From Crossaster papposus (taxonomy: Eukaryota; Echinodermata; Asteroidea; Velatida; Solasteridae), in assembly GCA_037893245.1 (NCBI GenBank), contig JBAIAA010000537.1:186001-250000 (forward strand): 64,000 nucleotides of DNA, in the 5' to 3' direction. The translations under genes were made by a program, and so were the position numbers. Below, piece after piece: positions 23,779 to 33,378 of this stretch. The notes below the pieces were generated by a model. It saw only the letters and a program-made list of their open reading frames with translations, ran no database searches and was not told the DNA's origin. Position 1 is the first letter of the stretch. Every line of letters begins with the position of its first letter.

Positions 23779-24524
23779 TCAGCGTGTCGAGGGACAGGGC
23801 TTGTGGACTACCCTGTACAGTATGTCAAGCATCCTCACCAGATCTACGGAGCAGAAACTCTTGTTACTGCCAGGGTCGAGTAGTGCATGAGTCTTGATGC
23901 TGTCACTTCTGCCGACACCCTTCACGATTACCGCAACGATAGGCAAAGCCACATTGTTGTAACCTGGTCCACTCCGCATGCAAGACTGGTAGCTCCCATG
24001 TTCTGGTTTTCAGTTGACCGTAGCTCTGTCGGGGCTTGAACGTTGTTACTGGAAGACTGGAACACATCGTGCAGTAGTTTTGAGTGTCTCACTTTGCAAC
24101 CTCCAACTCCACATGCACCCTGATCACATCTTCTGTCAAAGTGGCGTCTAGCCGTCAGGCAATTTAAACATAACCTGTTCTTTCGAGCTACATCGAGACG
24201 ATCATGTGGACTCGTCATAGTGAACTGCCTACACTCAACTAACTGATGCCCTCCAGAGCACAGGGGACAAGACTGTTTCTGAGCATGCTGGTACCAATTT
24301 CTTTTGCTCGGTCGGGTTCTTTGAGTAGATGGCTGTGATGTAGTCTTGGCTTGGAAGTTGAAATTTGAACCCTTCTTGGATTCCCTGCTGCTCCTTTCCT
24401 CAAACTCATACACAGGATCGTTGGCCTCCCTGGTAGCCCTTTCAAGAAATTCAACAAGCTTAATGATGTTGGGGATAGTGGCCTGTTTTGTCGAGGTGAT
24501 CTATAGCCTTTGAACGCCATTTTC
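23779..24524 (-). pseudogene. BEL/Pao Gag zinc region and A17 protease, broken
   Basis: Cysteine/histidine-rich stretch with CPLCSGGH, CRQF, LCLNCL and CDQGACGVGGCKVRHSKLLH, typical of BEL Gag-Pol junctions. The Pao-type protease follows in another frame, with ALLDPGSNKSF holding the catalytic Asp (DPGS in place of DTGS). At least two frame changes occur between the pieces. Confidence 0.8.
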
Positions 24525-24805
24525 CGGCCGCCATGTTGAAATAAAAAGGCGGCCTCTGTCTCAAATTGTGCAAAATAAAAAGATTAGATTAAATAAAAGG
24601 ATTAGTAGTCAGGTGAAAGTGTCAAATTTAGGGCGTTTTGCTACGGTGGCGGCCATCTTGGATTTCAGGCCGTTAGAATGCTAAGAAAAAATGCCACCCT
24701 AATTTTTGTTCATGTTCATAGTATCATCTAACAAAATCAAGGGAGTTTTTGCTTTTAACAAAAAAAAAAAAGAATTGTTTTTTCAAGACAAATATGCCTA
24801 CACTA

Positions 24806-25378
24806 TATGGAAAACTCGAAACTTTGTATGGCTATTTGCATATCTGCGTTTGTATTCTCTATACAGTGCGTTACCGAAGCAGATACGCCCAAAACTGAAA
24901 CGCACAATCAGCAAAATAATGAGCGTTTCATTTTCTTTCTTTATGCGCAAACAGCGCAAATCATCCACCTGCGCGTACCTATCCGCTGCAGATGATTTTG
25001 TCGGGACTTCATTTAACTGGCATGATGCACATGTTTGCGTCTGTTCTACTTGCACGCGCGTTGCATTTAGAGTACACCGTCAAAATTAAATCCATCTATT
25101 TTACAACACGCACATAAATTCAAAATGTCTGCGTACAGAATGGATTAAAAGTATCTTCGCGCGTAAAAATATTAGGAGTTAGCGCTCTTATAATTTAATA
25201 TAGCTCTATGGCTACAACTAGTCTCACCATTGCATGATCACCACTTAAGGTTTCGACCTATGGTTGAATGCGGTCTTGCAATCCTGAAAGTTACGTGGTG
25301 GACTGGTGAACACTTTGTTCTTCAAATACCCCTACAATAACAAAAGTCACAAGGAGTCAAATCCGGTGACCTGGTCGC
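24806..25378. other. Unassigned interval
   Basis: No gene or clear mobile element. Contains the half-palindrome at 25191-25210 that matches 2180-2199. Open frames on both strands are short and resemble nothing. Confidence 0.4.
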
Positions 25379-25639
25379 GATTTATTTTTCCCAAACAGGA
25401 TTGCCATTACGAGACAATGCTTGCTCTTGATTGGTCGAAAACTTCTACGTCATCAACTTTGTAATTCAACATGTCTGCGCCCATGTTATGTCGATTCGAT
25501 CAACATTATCAAGAAATACGCACAGAAATACCTATTCAAAACTATCCTGACCTTTTTGTAAGTAGCAGCTATATTACACTTGTTACCGATTATGCATTCA
25601 TGTATTCATGATTTTCCAGCACGCACAATTGGCCACTTA

Positions 25640-26278
25640 GGGTGGGTTTTCACGGGGCACGCGAACGATTTGCGAAGGATGCGAAGTCCAACATTCGTAT
25701 TTTAGGCTCCAAAAGTTCGCCAAACATGCGCAGGGGTTCGGGAGCGCCGTTAATTGGTCGCGGTATTCGTTTTTAGTTCGGCGGGAATTTCAAAAAAGTT
25801 TGAAATTTCTTGCGAACGTTTCCAGCACTTCGGGTCGTGATTTGCCCTCAAAATGTCTTAAAATCTTCGTCATATGCGCACGACCTACTCACGAAAAGCA
25901 TGATGTTTCGCAAAATCTTCGCGAAACCCGAAACAGATTTCGACAGTTTTAAGAATGTATCGCGCATGTCTCGCGAAAGGAGTGAAGTTCGTCCGATCAT
26001 TTCTCGAGTTATTCACGAACTGTTCGCGTACTTCTTGAGAACAGGTGACTTCGCCAAAGAAGTAACGCGAGCCTTTCGCAAGATAATCGCGCGACATTAT
26101 GTACGAATGTCGCATGAATGTCGCACGACGTTCATTATTCGCGAAATATGCGCGAATAGTTCGCATGTGTCGCGAAATGTCGGCACGGATAAAAAACGTC
26201 TCCGAATGTTTGACTTTGCAATTTTTTCGGCATTCGCATCCTGCGCGAATCGTTTACGTGCCCTGTGAAATCCCACCC
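25640..26278. mobile_element. Harbinger-like MITE A (TCGCGAA-rich)
   Basis: 639 bp with imperfect inverted termini GGGTGGGTTTTCACGGGGCA and its complement, preceded by TTA. The interior is saturated with TTCGCG/CGCGAA words on both strands. No true gene; the open frames arise because the words lack stops. Inserted in the arm repeat between GGCCACT and GCTGTTTTC, which are almost adjacent in the uninterrupted copy at 47275. Confidence 0.75.
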
Positions 26279-26678
26279 TAATACCCCAGTCACAATTAAA
26301 GCGGAGCCCGGGCGGCGTGTGCAATTTCTAGGCATCGGCCGGCGTGTGGAGGTCGGCGAAAGATCGTGCGATATGGCGGTCACAGTCACAATTAAAAGTG
26401 CCCCGTACGCTGCCATGACGGGGCCCGGGGGGTCGCCGACCGGCGAACGGCCGACTTTCTTGGAAATGGGGTCGAATTATTGGCCCGTTTATCGGCCGGT
26501 GTCCGGCAGGCACTCGTCCGGTGTCCTGCTTATGTCCTTGCGATACCCCTGCGGTATCCGGCAGGGTGCCAACCAATTCGTACAGGCCGTACGGCAGCCG
26601 GACGGGCATCTGTAGTGTGCCTGTCGAGTGGCCAGCGATCAACGGCCGGCGGCAGAAGCTCTCCTCTGACCTTCTTAA

Positions 26679-27831
26679 TGGCCCTGTCACACTATAACGT
26701 TTTAGGCCAACGCGTGAGTAGCGCGTTAAAAATAGTTGATATGCTGGCAAACGCTGAACTTCCACAGAAAAAGTCAAGTTGAACCGTGATTTCAGCGTGT
26801 CCATAACGCGTTAATAACGGGTTCATAGCGTTCGCCAGCGCGTGAATAACGCGTTAGTAACGCGCTCGACGACTGATGAACGACTGCCAAGCGCGTGAGT
26901 AGCGCGGTCCAACGCGCGCCAGCGTACGGCAACGAACACATGATTAGTTGTACAAAAAGATGACGCGCTACTACAGTAATGGCCCTGTCACACCAGAACG
27001 TTTTAGGCCAATGTGTTGAAATTTCGGCAACACGCGGGTAAACGCTGACCAACGCTAGGCCAGCGTTCGCAACGCGCTAAGCGCGTTACCCACACGCTGG
27101 AACACGCTGTCACACGCTGAGACAAAAATACGTTTTTTAACATACCTAAAAAAATTGAGCGTTTGCCAGCGTGTGACTGCACACGCTAGCGGCGCGCAAG
27201 AAGGCCGTTACTTACGCGTCGAACGCGCTAGACGATCGTTACCAACCCACTACTCTCACGCTGGCGACCGGCTGTCGTATTTTTTATATAAATCAGTGAT
27301 GCGTTCATTACACGCTGAGCGCGTTCCTCACACGCTACTTACGCGCCGGCATACGCTATGAACCCGTTATCAACCTGTATGAACACGCTGAAATCACGGT
27401 TCCACTTGACTTTTTCTGTGAAAGTTCAGCAATTGCCAGCGTATCAACTATTTTTAACGCGCAACTCATGCATTGGCCTAAAACGTCCTGGTGTGGCAGG
27501 GCCATAACCAGCGTGTCGCAAGCGTACGCCGGCGTACGCCAGCGTGTGAGTAGCGGGTTGATAACGATCGCCTAGCGTGTTCGACGCGTGAGTAACGAAT
27601 CTAAAACGCGCCGCCAGCGTGTGCAGTCACACGCTGGCAAACGCTGGAAATTGTAGCTATTTTGAAGAAAAAAAATTCCTCAGCGTATGACAGCGTGTCC
27701 CAGCGTGTGAGTAACGCGCTCATCGTGTTGCTAACGCTGGCCTAGCGTTGGTTAGCGTTTGCCAGCGTGTTGCCAAAATTACAACACGCTACTCACGCGT
27801 TGGCCTAAAATGTTCTGGTGTGACAGGGCCA
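26679..27831. mobile_element. Harbinger-like MITE C, outer copy
   Basis: 1153 bp including the inner copy. Perfect inverted termini TGGCCCTGTCACAC, flanked by TTAA on both sides. The interior is saturated with CAACGCG/CGCGTGAGTAGCGCG words. It lies inside element B. Confidence 0.8.
26980..27504. mobile_element. Harbinger-like MITE C, inner copy
   Basis: 525 bp, with termini TGGCCCTGTCACAC and the complement GTGTGGCAGGGCCA (one mismatch) and a clean TAA duplication on both sides (26977-26979, 27505-27507). Same family as the element it sits in. The 3-bp T-A-A duplication fits PIF/Harbinger. Confidence 0.8.
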
Positions 27832-28703
27832 TTAAATAAGAAAATGCCGTTGATACCTCCACAACGCTTGCGGGCACCTGCACAGCGCGTGTAGGTCGCC
27901 CGGTTGAGGGAGAGGTTGGCGTTTGCACGCTATACCGCTACAACCTGGTTCTTGTTGCATTAGTGGCTAAAGAAGAGATGTAGTACTTGCACTATGAAAC
28001 TTGTGTGATAAACTGTGTGTAGATGTAGATGAGCCGCTTTTTTTACCCTGCGAGCCCCGGCCGATGCATGACCGATTTCAGGCTGGGCGCCGGCAGGGCG
28101 CCGTCTGGCCCCCGGCCGATTTCCGGCCAGGCACCGCCAAATCGGCCGGACGCCTGGCAGGACCCGGCCGGCGTGTGGGCGGCGCCTGGCCGATATATTG
28201 ATTGTCTGGGTTGTCCAAAATGTGGCTCGGCGCCCGCCCGACGTGTGCGATGCCCTGCCGGACATCGGCTAGGCATCGACCGATTTATTGGCGATCAGTT
28301 TGCGATGCGAAACGCCGCACCAGGTTTTAAGTCCGAGTTAAAAGTAACTCGATGCCCGCCCGATGCCAAAAAATGACCCGGCAGCCGCAAGGAGTCCCGT
28401 GGGGCCCCGGCCGAAAATGCCTAGAAATCCGCCGCAAACTAATCGCAAACCCATCGCAAGCCAATTGTGACTGGGGTATTAGATAGCTGTTTTCTTTGCG
28501 TCTATCCATCCATGTCATGTTGGTCATCATATTCATAGGCTATTGTGTTGGTGGCGTGTATTGTGTGCATTATGGTGTGTGCCATCGATCGCTTTGTGAA
28601 CAATGCAGTATTACTGCGCCATTTTTGCAGCGGATGTAGAATTTATAGTCACTGTCAGAATGGTTTGTCGCTATCGTTTTGGCCTCTAGAGCATTCACTA
28701 CCC

Positions 28704-29629
28704 TAGCCCTAGTCTAATGGCCTCGCACCATAAATCCATCAGTGCAAAAAAAATGGGATTTTTTTCACTTTTTTTATGGAAATCATTCGGTCTCGAACTC
28801 GGCATGCAGGTTCATTTATTATAGCGTATCGATATTTCGCCAAAATTAGGACTTTTTTTCGTGGTTCCGTCTGGTGTAATTTGTCTTTACATCTGCGTTA
28901 TAAAGTTTTTAAAATAATCGCGATAAACGCAAAACAATATGGCGGACCAAGTCTGCGCAGGCGCGGCGTGCAAAGCTCGTCGCACCGAACAACAGAGGGC
29001 ACTAGCAGAGCGCCTTTTGTTGTTCGGTGCGTCGAGCTGTGCACGCCTGCACCACTGACCTCTATACATGGACAGATCATCATTGTCTCATTTTGAAGTC
29101 GGCATGCGGAGAAGTGCAACATGGCGGACCCACGACGTGACTCTGTGAGCCAATGAAATGTCCAGGTGTTGGTACGATACGTATTACGTAATGTTTATAA
29201 ATACAAAATGTACAGAATAAATCCGCTGACCTCCACACCTGGATATTTCATTGGCTCACAGCAGTGACGTCTCGGGTCCGCCATGTTGCACTTCCAGTTC
29301 GCGCCGACTTCAAGTGTTAGCACAGCAGAATATGGACAATGGTCCGTCCAGGTGTAGAGGTCAGTGGCCTGCACAGACTTTTTCCGCCATATTGTTTTGC
29401 GTTTGTCGCGATTTTTTTAAAAAACTTTATAACGCAGATTTAGAGACAAATTACACAAGGCGGAACCGCAAAAAAGTCATAATTTTGGCGAAATATCGAT
29501 GCGCTATAGTAAATGAACCTGCATGCCATGATTTTCATGAAATAAGTTTTAAAAATCCCATTTTGCAATGATGGAGGTATGGCCTACAGCACAGAGTGTA
29601 CTCTAGTGCGGGGCCATAGACTATGGCTA
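28704..29629. mobile_element. Mutator-like foldback element E
   Basis: 926 bp with long inverted arms (about 28704-28960 against 29380-29629) and outer ends TAGCC(C/A)TAGTCTA. Flanked by a 9-bp duplication TCA(C/T)TACCC (28695-28703 and 29630-29638), which with the long arms suggests a Mutator-like element. The middle holds further hairpins, for example CGCACCGAACAAC near 28980 against GTTGTTCGGTGCG near 29020, and CATTGGCTCACAG-type arms at 29140-29280. Confidence 0.75.
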
Positions 29630-29800
29630 TCATTACCCAACCGATTTTTAAAAAGTTTTGATTTTTGTAAATCTAATTTTTTTACTAAAACAGGTTTTGT
29701 CAGGTCTAGCAAAAGTCCAGGAAAAAATCTGTTTCTATAAGGCCAAATAAAAAAATAACATGTTTAGCGTCATGCCTTTTTTTAAAAAGAAAGGAGGAGG

Positions 29801-29831
<31 letters not shown>

Positions 29832-30239
29832 GGCCGCTTGACACATCTTATTTCGAGTTATGTAGTGAACTTGACACACCCTATCTTCCAATTAAAAATT
29901 AAAACATGGTTCACCCACGATTGAAAATCAAAATTCATGTGGGTCGATCATGTATATGCACCGTACACGACTACATGTCACACCCTAGCCTTTCTATTAT
30001 ATATTATATATTTCTAAAATATTTCCAGAGCATGTACACAGTGATGCTAAAGTCTAAAATACGGATCTTAAAATTGTATTATCTTTTTCGAAAAAAAAAC
30101 GAAAAAAAAACGGAGCCGCCCCCCAAAAAGGAAGCGGGCTGTGACGCTAAACATGTTTTGTTTTTTTTGGCCTAAGTTCCATAACAATTTCGTGGGTTTT
30201 GAGCGGCCATGTTTTTTAAATGCATTTTCAATAAAAAAA

Positions 30240-30575
30240 AACATGGCCGACCAGATGATTTTTAATGGAAGTTATAGAAACACATTTTTTTCTGGACTTT
30301 TGTCAGACCTGACATGTCAAAATCTGTTTTGGTCCAAAAATTTGATTTACAAAAATCAAAACTTTTTAAAAATCGATTGGGTAATGAATGCTCCAGAGGT
30401 CAAAACGATAGCGAAAAACCATTCGGACAGCGACTATAAATTCTACATCTGCTGCAAAAATGGCACAGTAATACTGCATTGGTCACAAAGCGATCGATGG
30501 CACACACCACAATGGGCTAATAAACTGATAAAAGACGCTGTCAGCTTCCTGACATGCCTGAAGCGAATGCTATAA
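30240..30575 (+). other. Unrecognised open frame in inverted-repeat right arm
   Basis: Frame open from about 30141 (GTG, no ATG there), with the first internal Met in MADQMIFNGSYRN near 30243. About 110 residues including LLSDLTCQN, WVMNAPE, HSDSDYKFYI and VILHWSQSDRW. The related frame is open at 47328-47765 (minus) and partly in the left arm at 28570-28700 (read on minus). Differences between copies include many amino-acid changes, so selection is not evident. No family recognised; possibly a remnant of the element's own gene. Confidence 0.25.
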
Positions 30576-30663
30576 TAATACACACAATACACGCCACCAA
30601 CACAATAGCCTATGATGACCAACTTGACATGGATGGATAGACGCAAAGAAAACAGCGATCTAA

Positions 30664-30945
30664 TACCGGTTTCACACTATGCAGTTACCCGGGTTATCTC
30701 GGGGTTAACGAAATATTTAACCCCGAAATGTTCAGGATTAACTGCATCGAAACCCAACTTAACCCGGGTAGTTTCAGACCCGAGGCGAGGTGGGTTAACC
30801 CACTAATTTTCGGGGTTAACGACGGCCTTGAGACAATTCTTCGGGTTACTTTTAGTAGTGTGAATGCTCGCCGGGTTTTCTTCAACCCGGGTCCGTTCGT
30901 CGAGTTTTATCAGCGCAGCCAGCCGAGTGCGAGTGTGCGCGGCGA
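30664..30945. mobile_element. Harbinger-like MITE D (AACCCGGG/GGGGTTAA-rich), right end unclear
   Basis: Begins TACCGGTTTCACACTATGC after TAA (30661-30663), at the same position of the inverted-repeat arm used by A/B in the other arm. The interior is packed with ACCCGGGTTA and GGGGTTAACG words. No matching right terminus was found, so the end is approximate; the element may be truncated near GTCAAACAATGACG. Confidence 0.5.
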
Positions 30946-31017
30946 AAGTCAAACAATGACGTATATTATTTAGTAGTCCCTTGCTGTGGCTTTATTTTTA
31001 CGGGTACATGTTATATC

Positions 31018-31194
31018 CAGCACGATATGTGGCAGAGGGGTACCCCCCCCTCTTATCCCTATACTTTATACGCACTCAACACTATTGTAACCTAACCCAT
31101 CCCCCCTTGAAACCTAAAAGAAATTCCTGAGATTCCGGAAACACAATGGTCAACACAAAAGAGGGGGGGGGGTTTTCTCTGCCACATTCGTGCT
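31018..31194. repeat. Short foldback, about 180 bp
   Basis: AGCACGATATGTGGCAGAG at the left and CTCTGCCACATTCGTGCT at the right are inverted, with C-rich and G-rich runs just inside. Probably a small MITE. 31195-31830 contains GGCGCCATCTTGG-type words and no gene. Confidence 0.6.
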
Positions 31195-31831
31195 TCATAT
31201 GGTACAGCTATACTATAAAGAACGAAAAATGCGCCATCTTGCCCCTGGGCGCCGCCACCTTTAACACAGGGCCGCGCCATCTTGGCGCATGGTCGGCGCC
31301 ATGTTGGAAAGACGCGGCGCTTTTGGTCGGGCGACTCGGCGCCGTCGGTGCGGCGGGGTATAAGATTTAAAAAAAACACCTCATATTCGTCCGTGGTGAG
31401 ATTTAGGAGAAACAGACGTTACTGATAAACGTGTAGTCGCTTTTCGATTGCCTCTTGATGTGTGTGGGCCTTTTTGCGTAAACTATTGCATTATTTTTGC
31501 ATTATCCTTGCCCGAGTTCGGGCCGAAGCCTTCCCGAATTCGTATCCCGTTGCTCGGTTGCCGAATTGTTGGCTGTTCGCGATTGGGCGGCAGCTATTGT
31601 GTTACACATACACAAAGCCTTCGCTAATTGTATCCGCCTTGCTCGCGCTGTGGCCGAGTTGTTGCCGGGTTGGTTGTTCGCGATTGGGCGGCGCATCCCT
31701 TGCTATTTGAGCTGGTGCCCCGCTTTATACTCCCTTGGTTATTGCGGAATTTCCTGGAAACATATAGTACCAGTTGAGCGCCAGCTTCGTTTTCGGCTTC
31801 GAATTCCGTGCGCGTCGAACACTTGTACTCA

Positions 31832-33060
31832 CAGGTTTGGAACGTTACAAAAATTATTTATTCCTTTTGCGTTGCCTTTCGGGCAAATTTCTCTCTTTCA
31901 CATTATCGATACTTAATTATTACAACATTATCTCTGTAAAAACACTCCGAAACATATCGCTATTGCGCAAATGTTAACGTTCATCGTGCAAAAATATTGC
32001 GAAATTATGTCGATCGTGGATATGAATATGCAATTTAGAAACGGGACTGCATTACGTCAGTTGAGGGCGCACTGTCAGATGGCCGACCTGTTGGTTTTTT
32101 TAATCATGATTTTCACGATATAAAATCAGAAATCCCGAAGTGGTTCGTATTGTTTCCCGTACGATTCCTGTTAAAAATCACGAGACGCAGGCAGCAAGCA
32201 AGCGAAGATGGACTGCCTATTGAGTATTATTAGTTCGGAAGTCGGGAAGTATTTTTTACAAAGATTGTTTTTATTCAGAGTCAATGGTATTCTACGGAGC
32301 CCCTTAGGGGACATAATGACGAATACAAATAACCGTTACGAAATAATTTGAGTTTTTTATTTCGTGCACTCAAAATAACTTATTTCGTGAGCTCGAATGG
32401 TTTTCGTGGCTACGAAATGACTTCGTGCGCTCCAAAAGAATCTGTTCGTGTGCTTGAAATAATTTCGTGTGCTCGAAATCGCTGTTTGTTTGTCATCGCT
32501 ATTGCATCATAATTACCTTTGATCGTGCAAAAATGTCGCGAAATTGTATGGCGATCGTGGATATGCAATTTATAAACGTGACTGCGTTTCGGACTCGGCT
32601 TTGCCTCTGAATCTCTGGGCGTCGACCATTTAGCAGTCACAGTTTTGGAACGTAAAAACAATGATTTATTTCTTTCGTGTTGCCTTCTGGACAAATTTCT
32701 TCCTTTCACATTGTCAATACTTAAATATTACAACATTATCTCTCTAAAAACACTCCGAAACATATCGCTATTGCCTCAATTTTAACTTTGATCGTGCAAA
32801 AATGTCGCGAAATTGTATGGCGATCGTGGATATGAATATTCAATTTAGAAACGTGACTGCATTACGCAGATTGTTTTTATTTAGAGTCAATGATCTCCTA
32901 CGGAGCCCCTAATGACGAATACAAATCACCGTGACGAAATCGTTTGATTATTTCAAGCGAATTATTTCGTACACTCGAAATAACTTCGTGCCCACTAAAT
33001 GATTTTGTGCGCTCGAAAAAAATATTTTCGTGAGCTTGAAATTTTCTCCGTTTGTTTGTC
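31832..33060. repeat. Imperfect tandem duplication, about 0.8-kb unit
   Basis: TTTGGAACGT...CACATT(A/G)TC at 31832-31900 recurs at 32638-32710. CATATCGCTATTG...CGAAATT at 31950, 32490 and 32760 gives a third partial copy. CGGAGCCCCT...GACGAATACAAAT occurs at 32298 and 32898. Between them are clusters of TTTCGTGNGCTCGAAA imperfect palindromes (32330-32480, 32930-33045). No gene. Confidence 0.7.
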
Positions 33061-33199
33061 ATACAATCCATTATGTTTTTAGGACGTTTTTAGGACGCTA
33101 GTGTATACCGAAAGACACCAGTCTGTAGTGTTCGGTAACTCGTCTTGATAAGTTTGTTTTACCATGGAGGATTAAAAAGGAAGGCACCAGTCTTAACAC

Positions 33200-33378
33200 G
33201 TACATGTGTAGGGGAACTCTATTTTCCCCCGAGTCAATGGCGGATGCAGTTGTATTTACACGATAATCTGACAAGCCGGATGTGAATGTTGCTCGGTTTA
33301 ATAACCACCATGGTTTCACTCAAAATCGAAGTTTTTTTAAAATACAATATACACAGGTGACATTTTCGGGATGATGGT
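33200..33378. repeat. Fragment of the 46850-type repeat, left of hAT-like insertion
   Basis: Matches 46850-46990 (GAGTCAATGGCGGATGCAG, then CACAGGTGACATT) in the same orientation, and resumes at 34436 after the inserted element (GGTGGTTAGCAA), then diverges near 34500. 34500-34920 holds no recognised feature. Confidence 0.75.

Larger units (their letters stand above)
20116..24524 (-). mobile_element. BEL/Pao retrotransposon remnant, internal region only
   Basis: Minus-strand order: mid-Gag, zinc-knuckle region, A17-type protease, RT, RNase H region, integrase, DUF5641-like end. It starts abruptly inside Gag (WRSKAIDHLDKTGHYP at about 24515) and ends just past the DUF5641-like segment. No flanking direct repeats are visible, so both LTRs, the leader and the Gag N terminus are absent. 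The frames are broken many times. Confidence 0.88.
18210..24805. mobile_element. Composite foldback element carrying palindromes, LINE and BEL fragments
   Basis: Outer ends TAGTGTAGGCATATTTG (18210) and the complement ending 24805. Inverted homology continues inward: 18245-18370 pairs with 24640-24775 (shared TTAGGGTGGCATTTTTTCT and an AAGATGGC(C/G)GCC block), and 18430-18530 pairs with 19690-19790. The right arm is therefore split by the BEL/Pao fragment at 20116-24524. The flanks CATGG and TATGG are similar but do not give a clear target duplication. Superfamily unknown. Confidence 0.7.
26282..28477. mobile_element. Harbinger-like MITE B (CGGCCGG-rich)
   Basis: Inverted termini TACCCCAGTCACAATT and complement, next to TAA (left) and TTA (right). 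Internal GC-rich words of CCGGCCGAT/CGGCCGG type fill both halves (26300-26670 and 28050-28460). Interrupted by element C. It probably inserted into the TTA at the right edge of element A. Confidence 0.75.
25379..30660. mobile_element. Large inverted-repeat element with nested insertions
   Basis: The left arm is present in three pieces (25379-25636, 28481-28703, 29639-29780) and the right arm lies inverted at about 30140-30660. The loop is about 360 bp with a poly-T run. The pieces are recognised because an arm copy not carrying these insertions exists at 46850-47765. Insertions A/B/C fall at 25640-28477 and the Mutator-like element E at 28704-29629. Right-arm sequence matches the left-arm pieces from 28481 onward. 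Confidence 0.75.

Noticed and set aside
18210-24805. CACTA (EnSpm) assignment from TAGTG...CACTA ends
   Set aside because: The orientation is the reverse of true CACTA ends (CACTA at 5', TAGTG at 3'), and no EnSpm transposase is present.
28029-28376. GC-rich overlapping frames in element B (also 26265-26804)
   Set aside because: Overlapping on both strands, composed of CGGCCGG words; no protein family.
31497-31916. 139-codon frame
   Set aside because: Runs into the tandem duplication at 31832 and shows no domain; the duplicate does not keep it.
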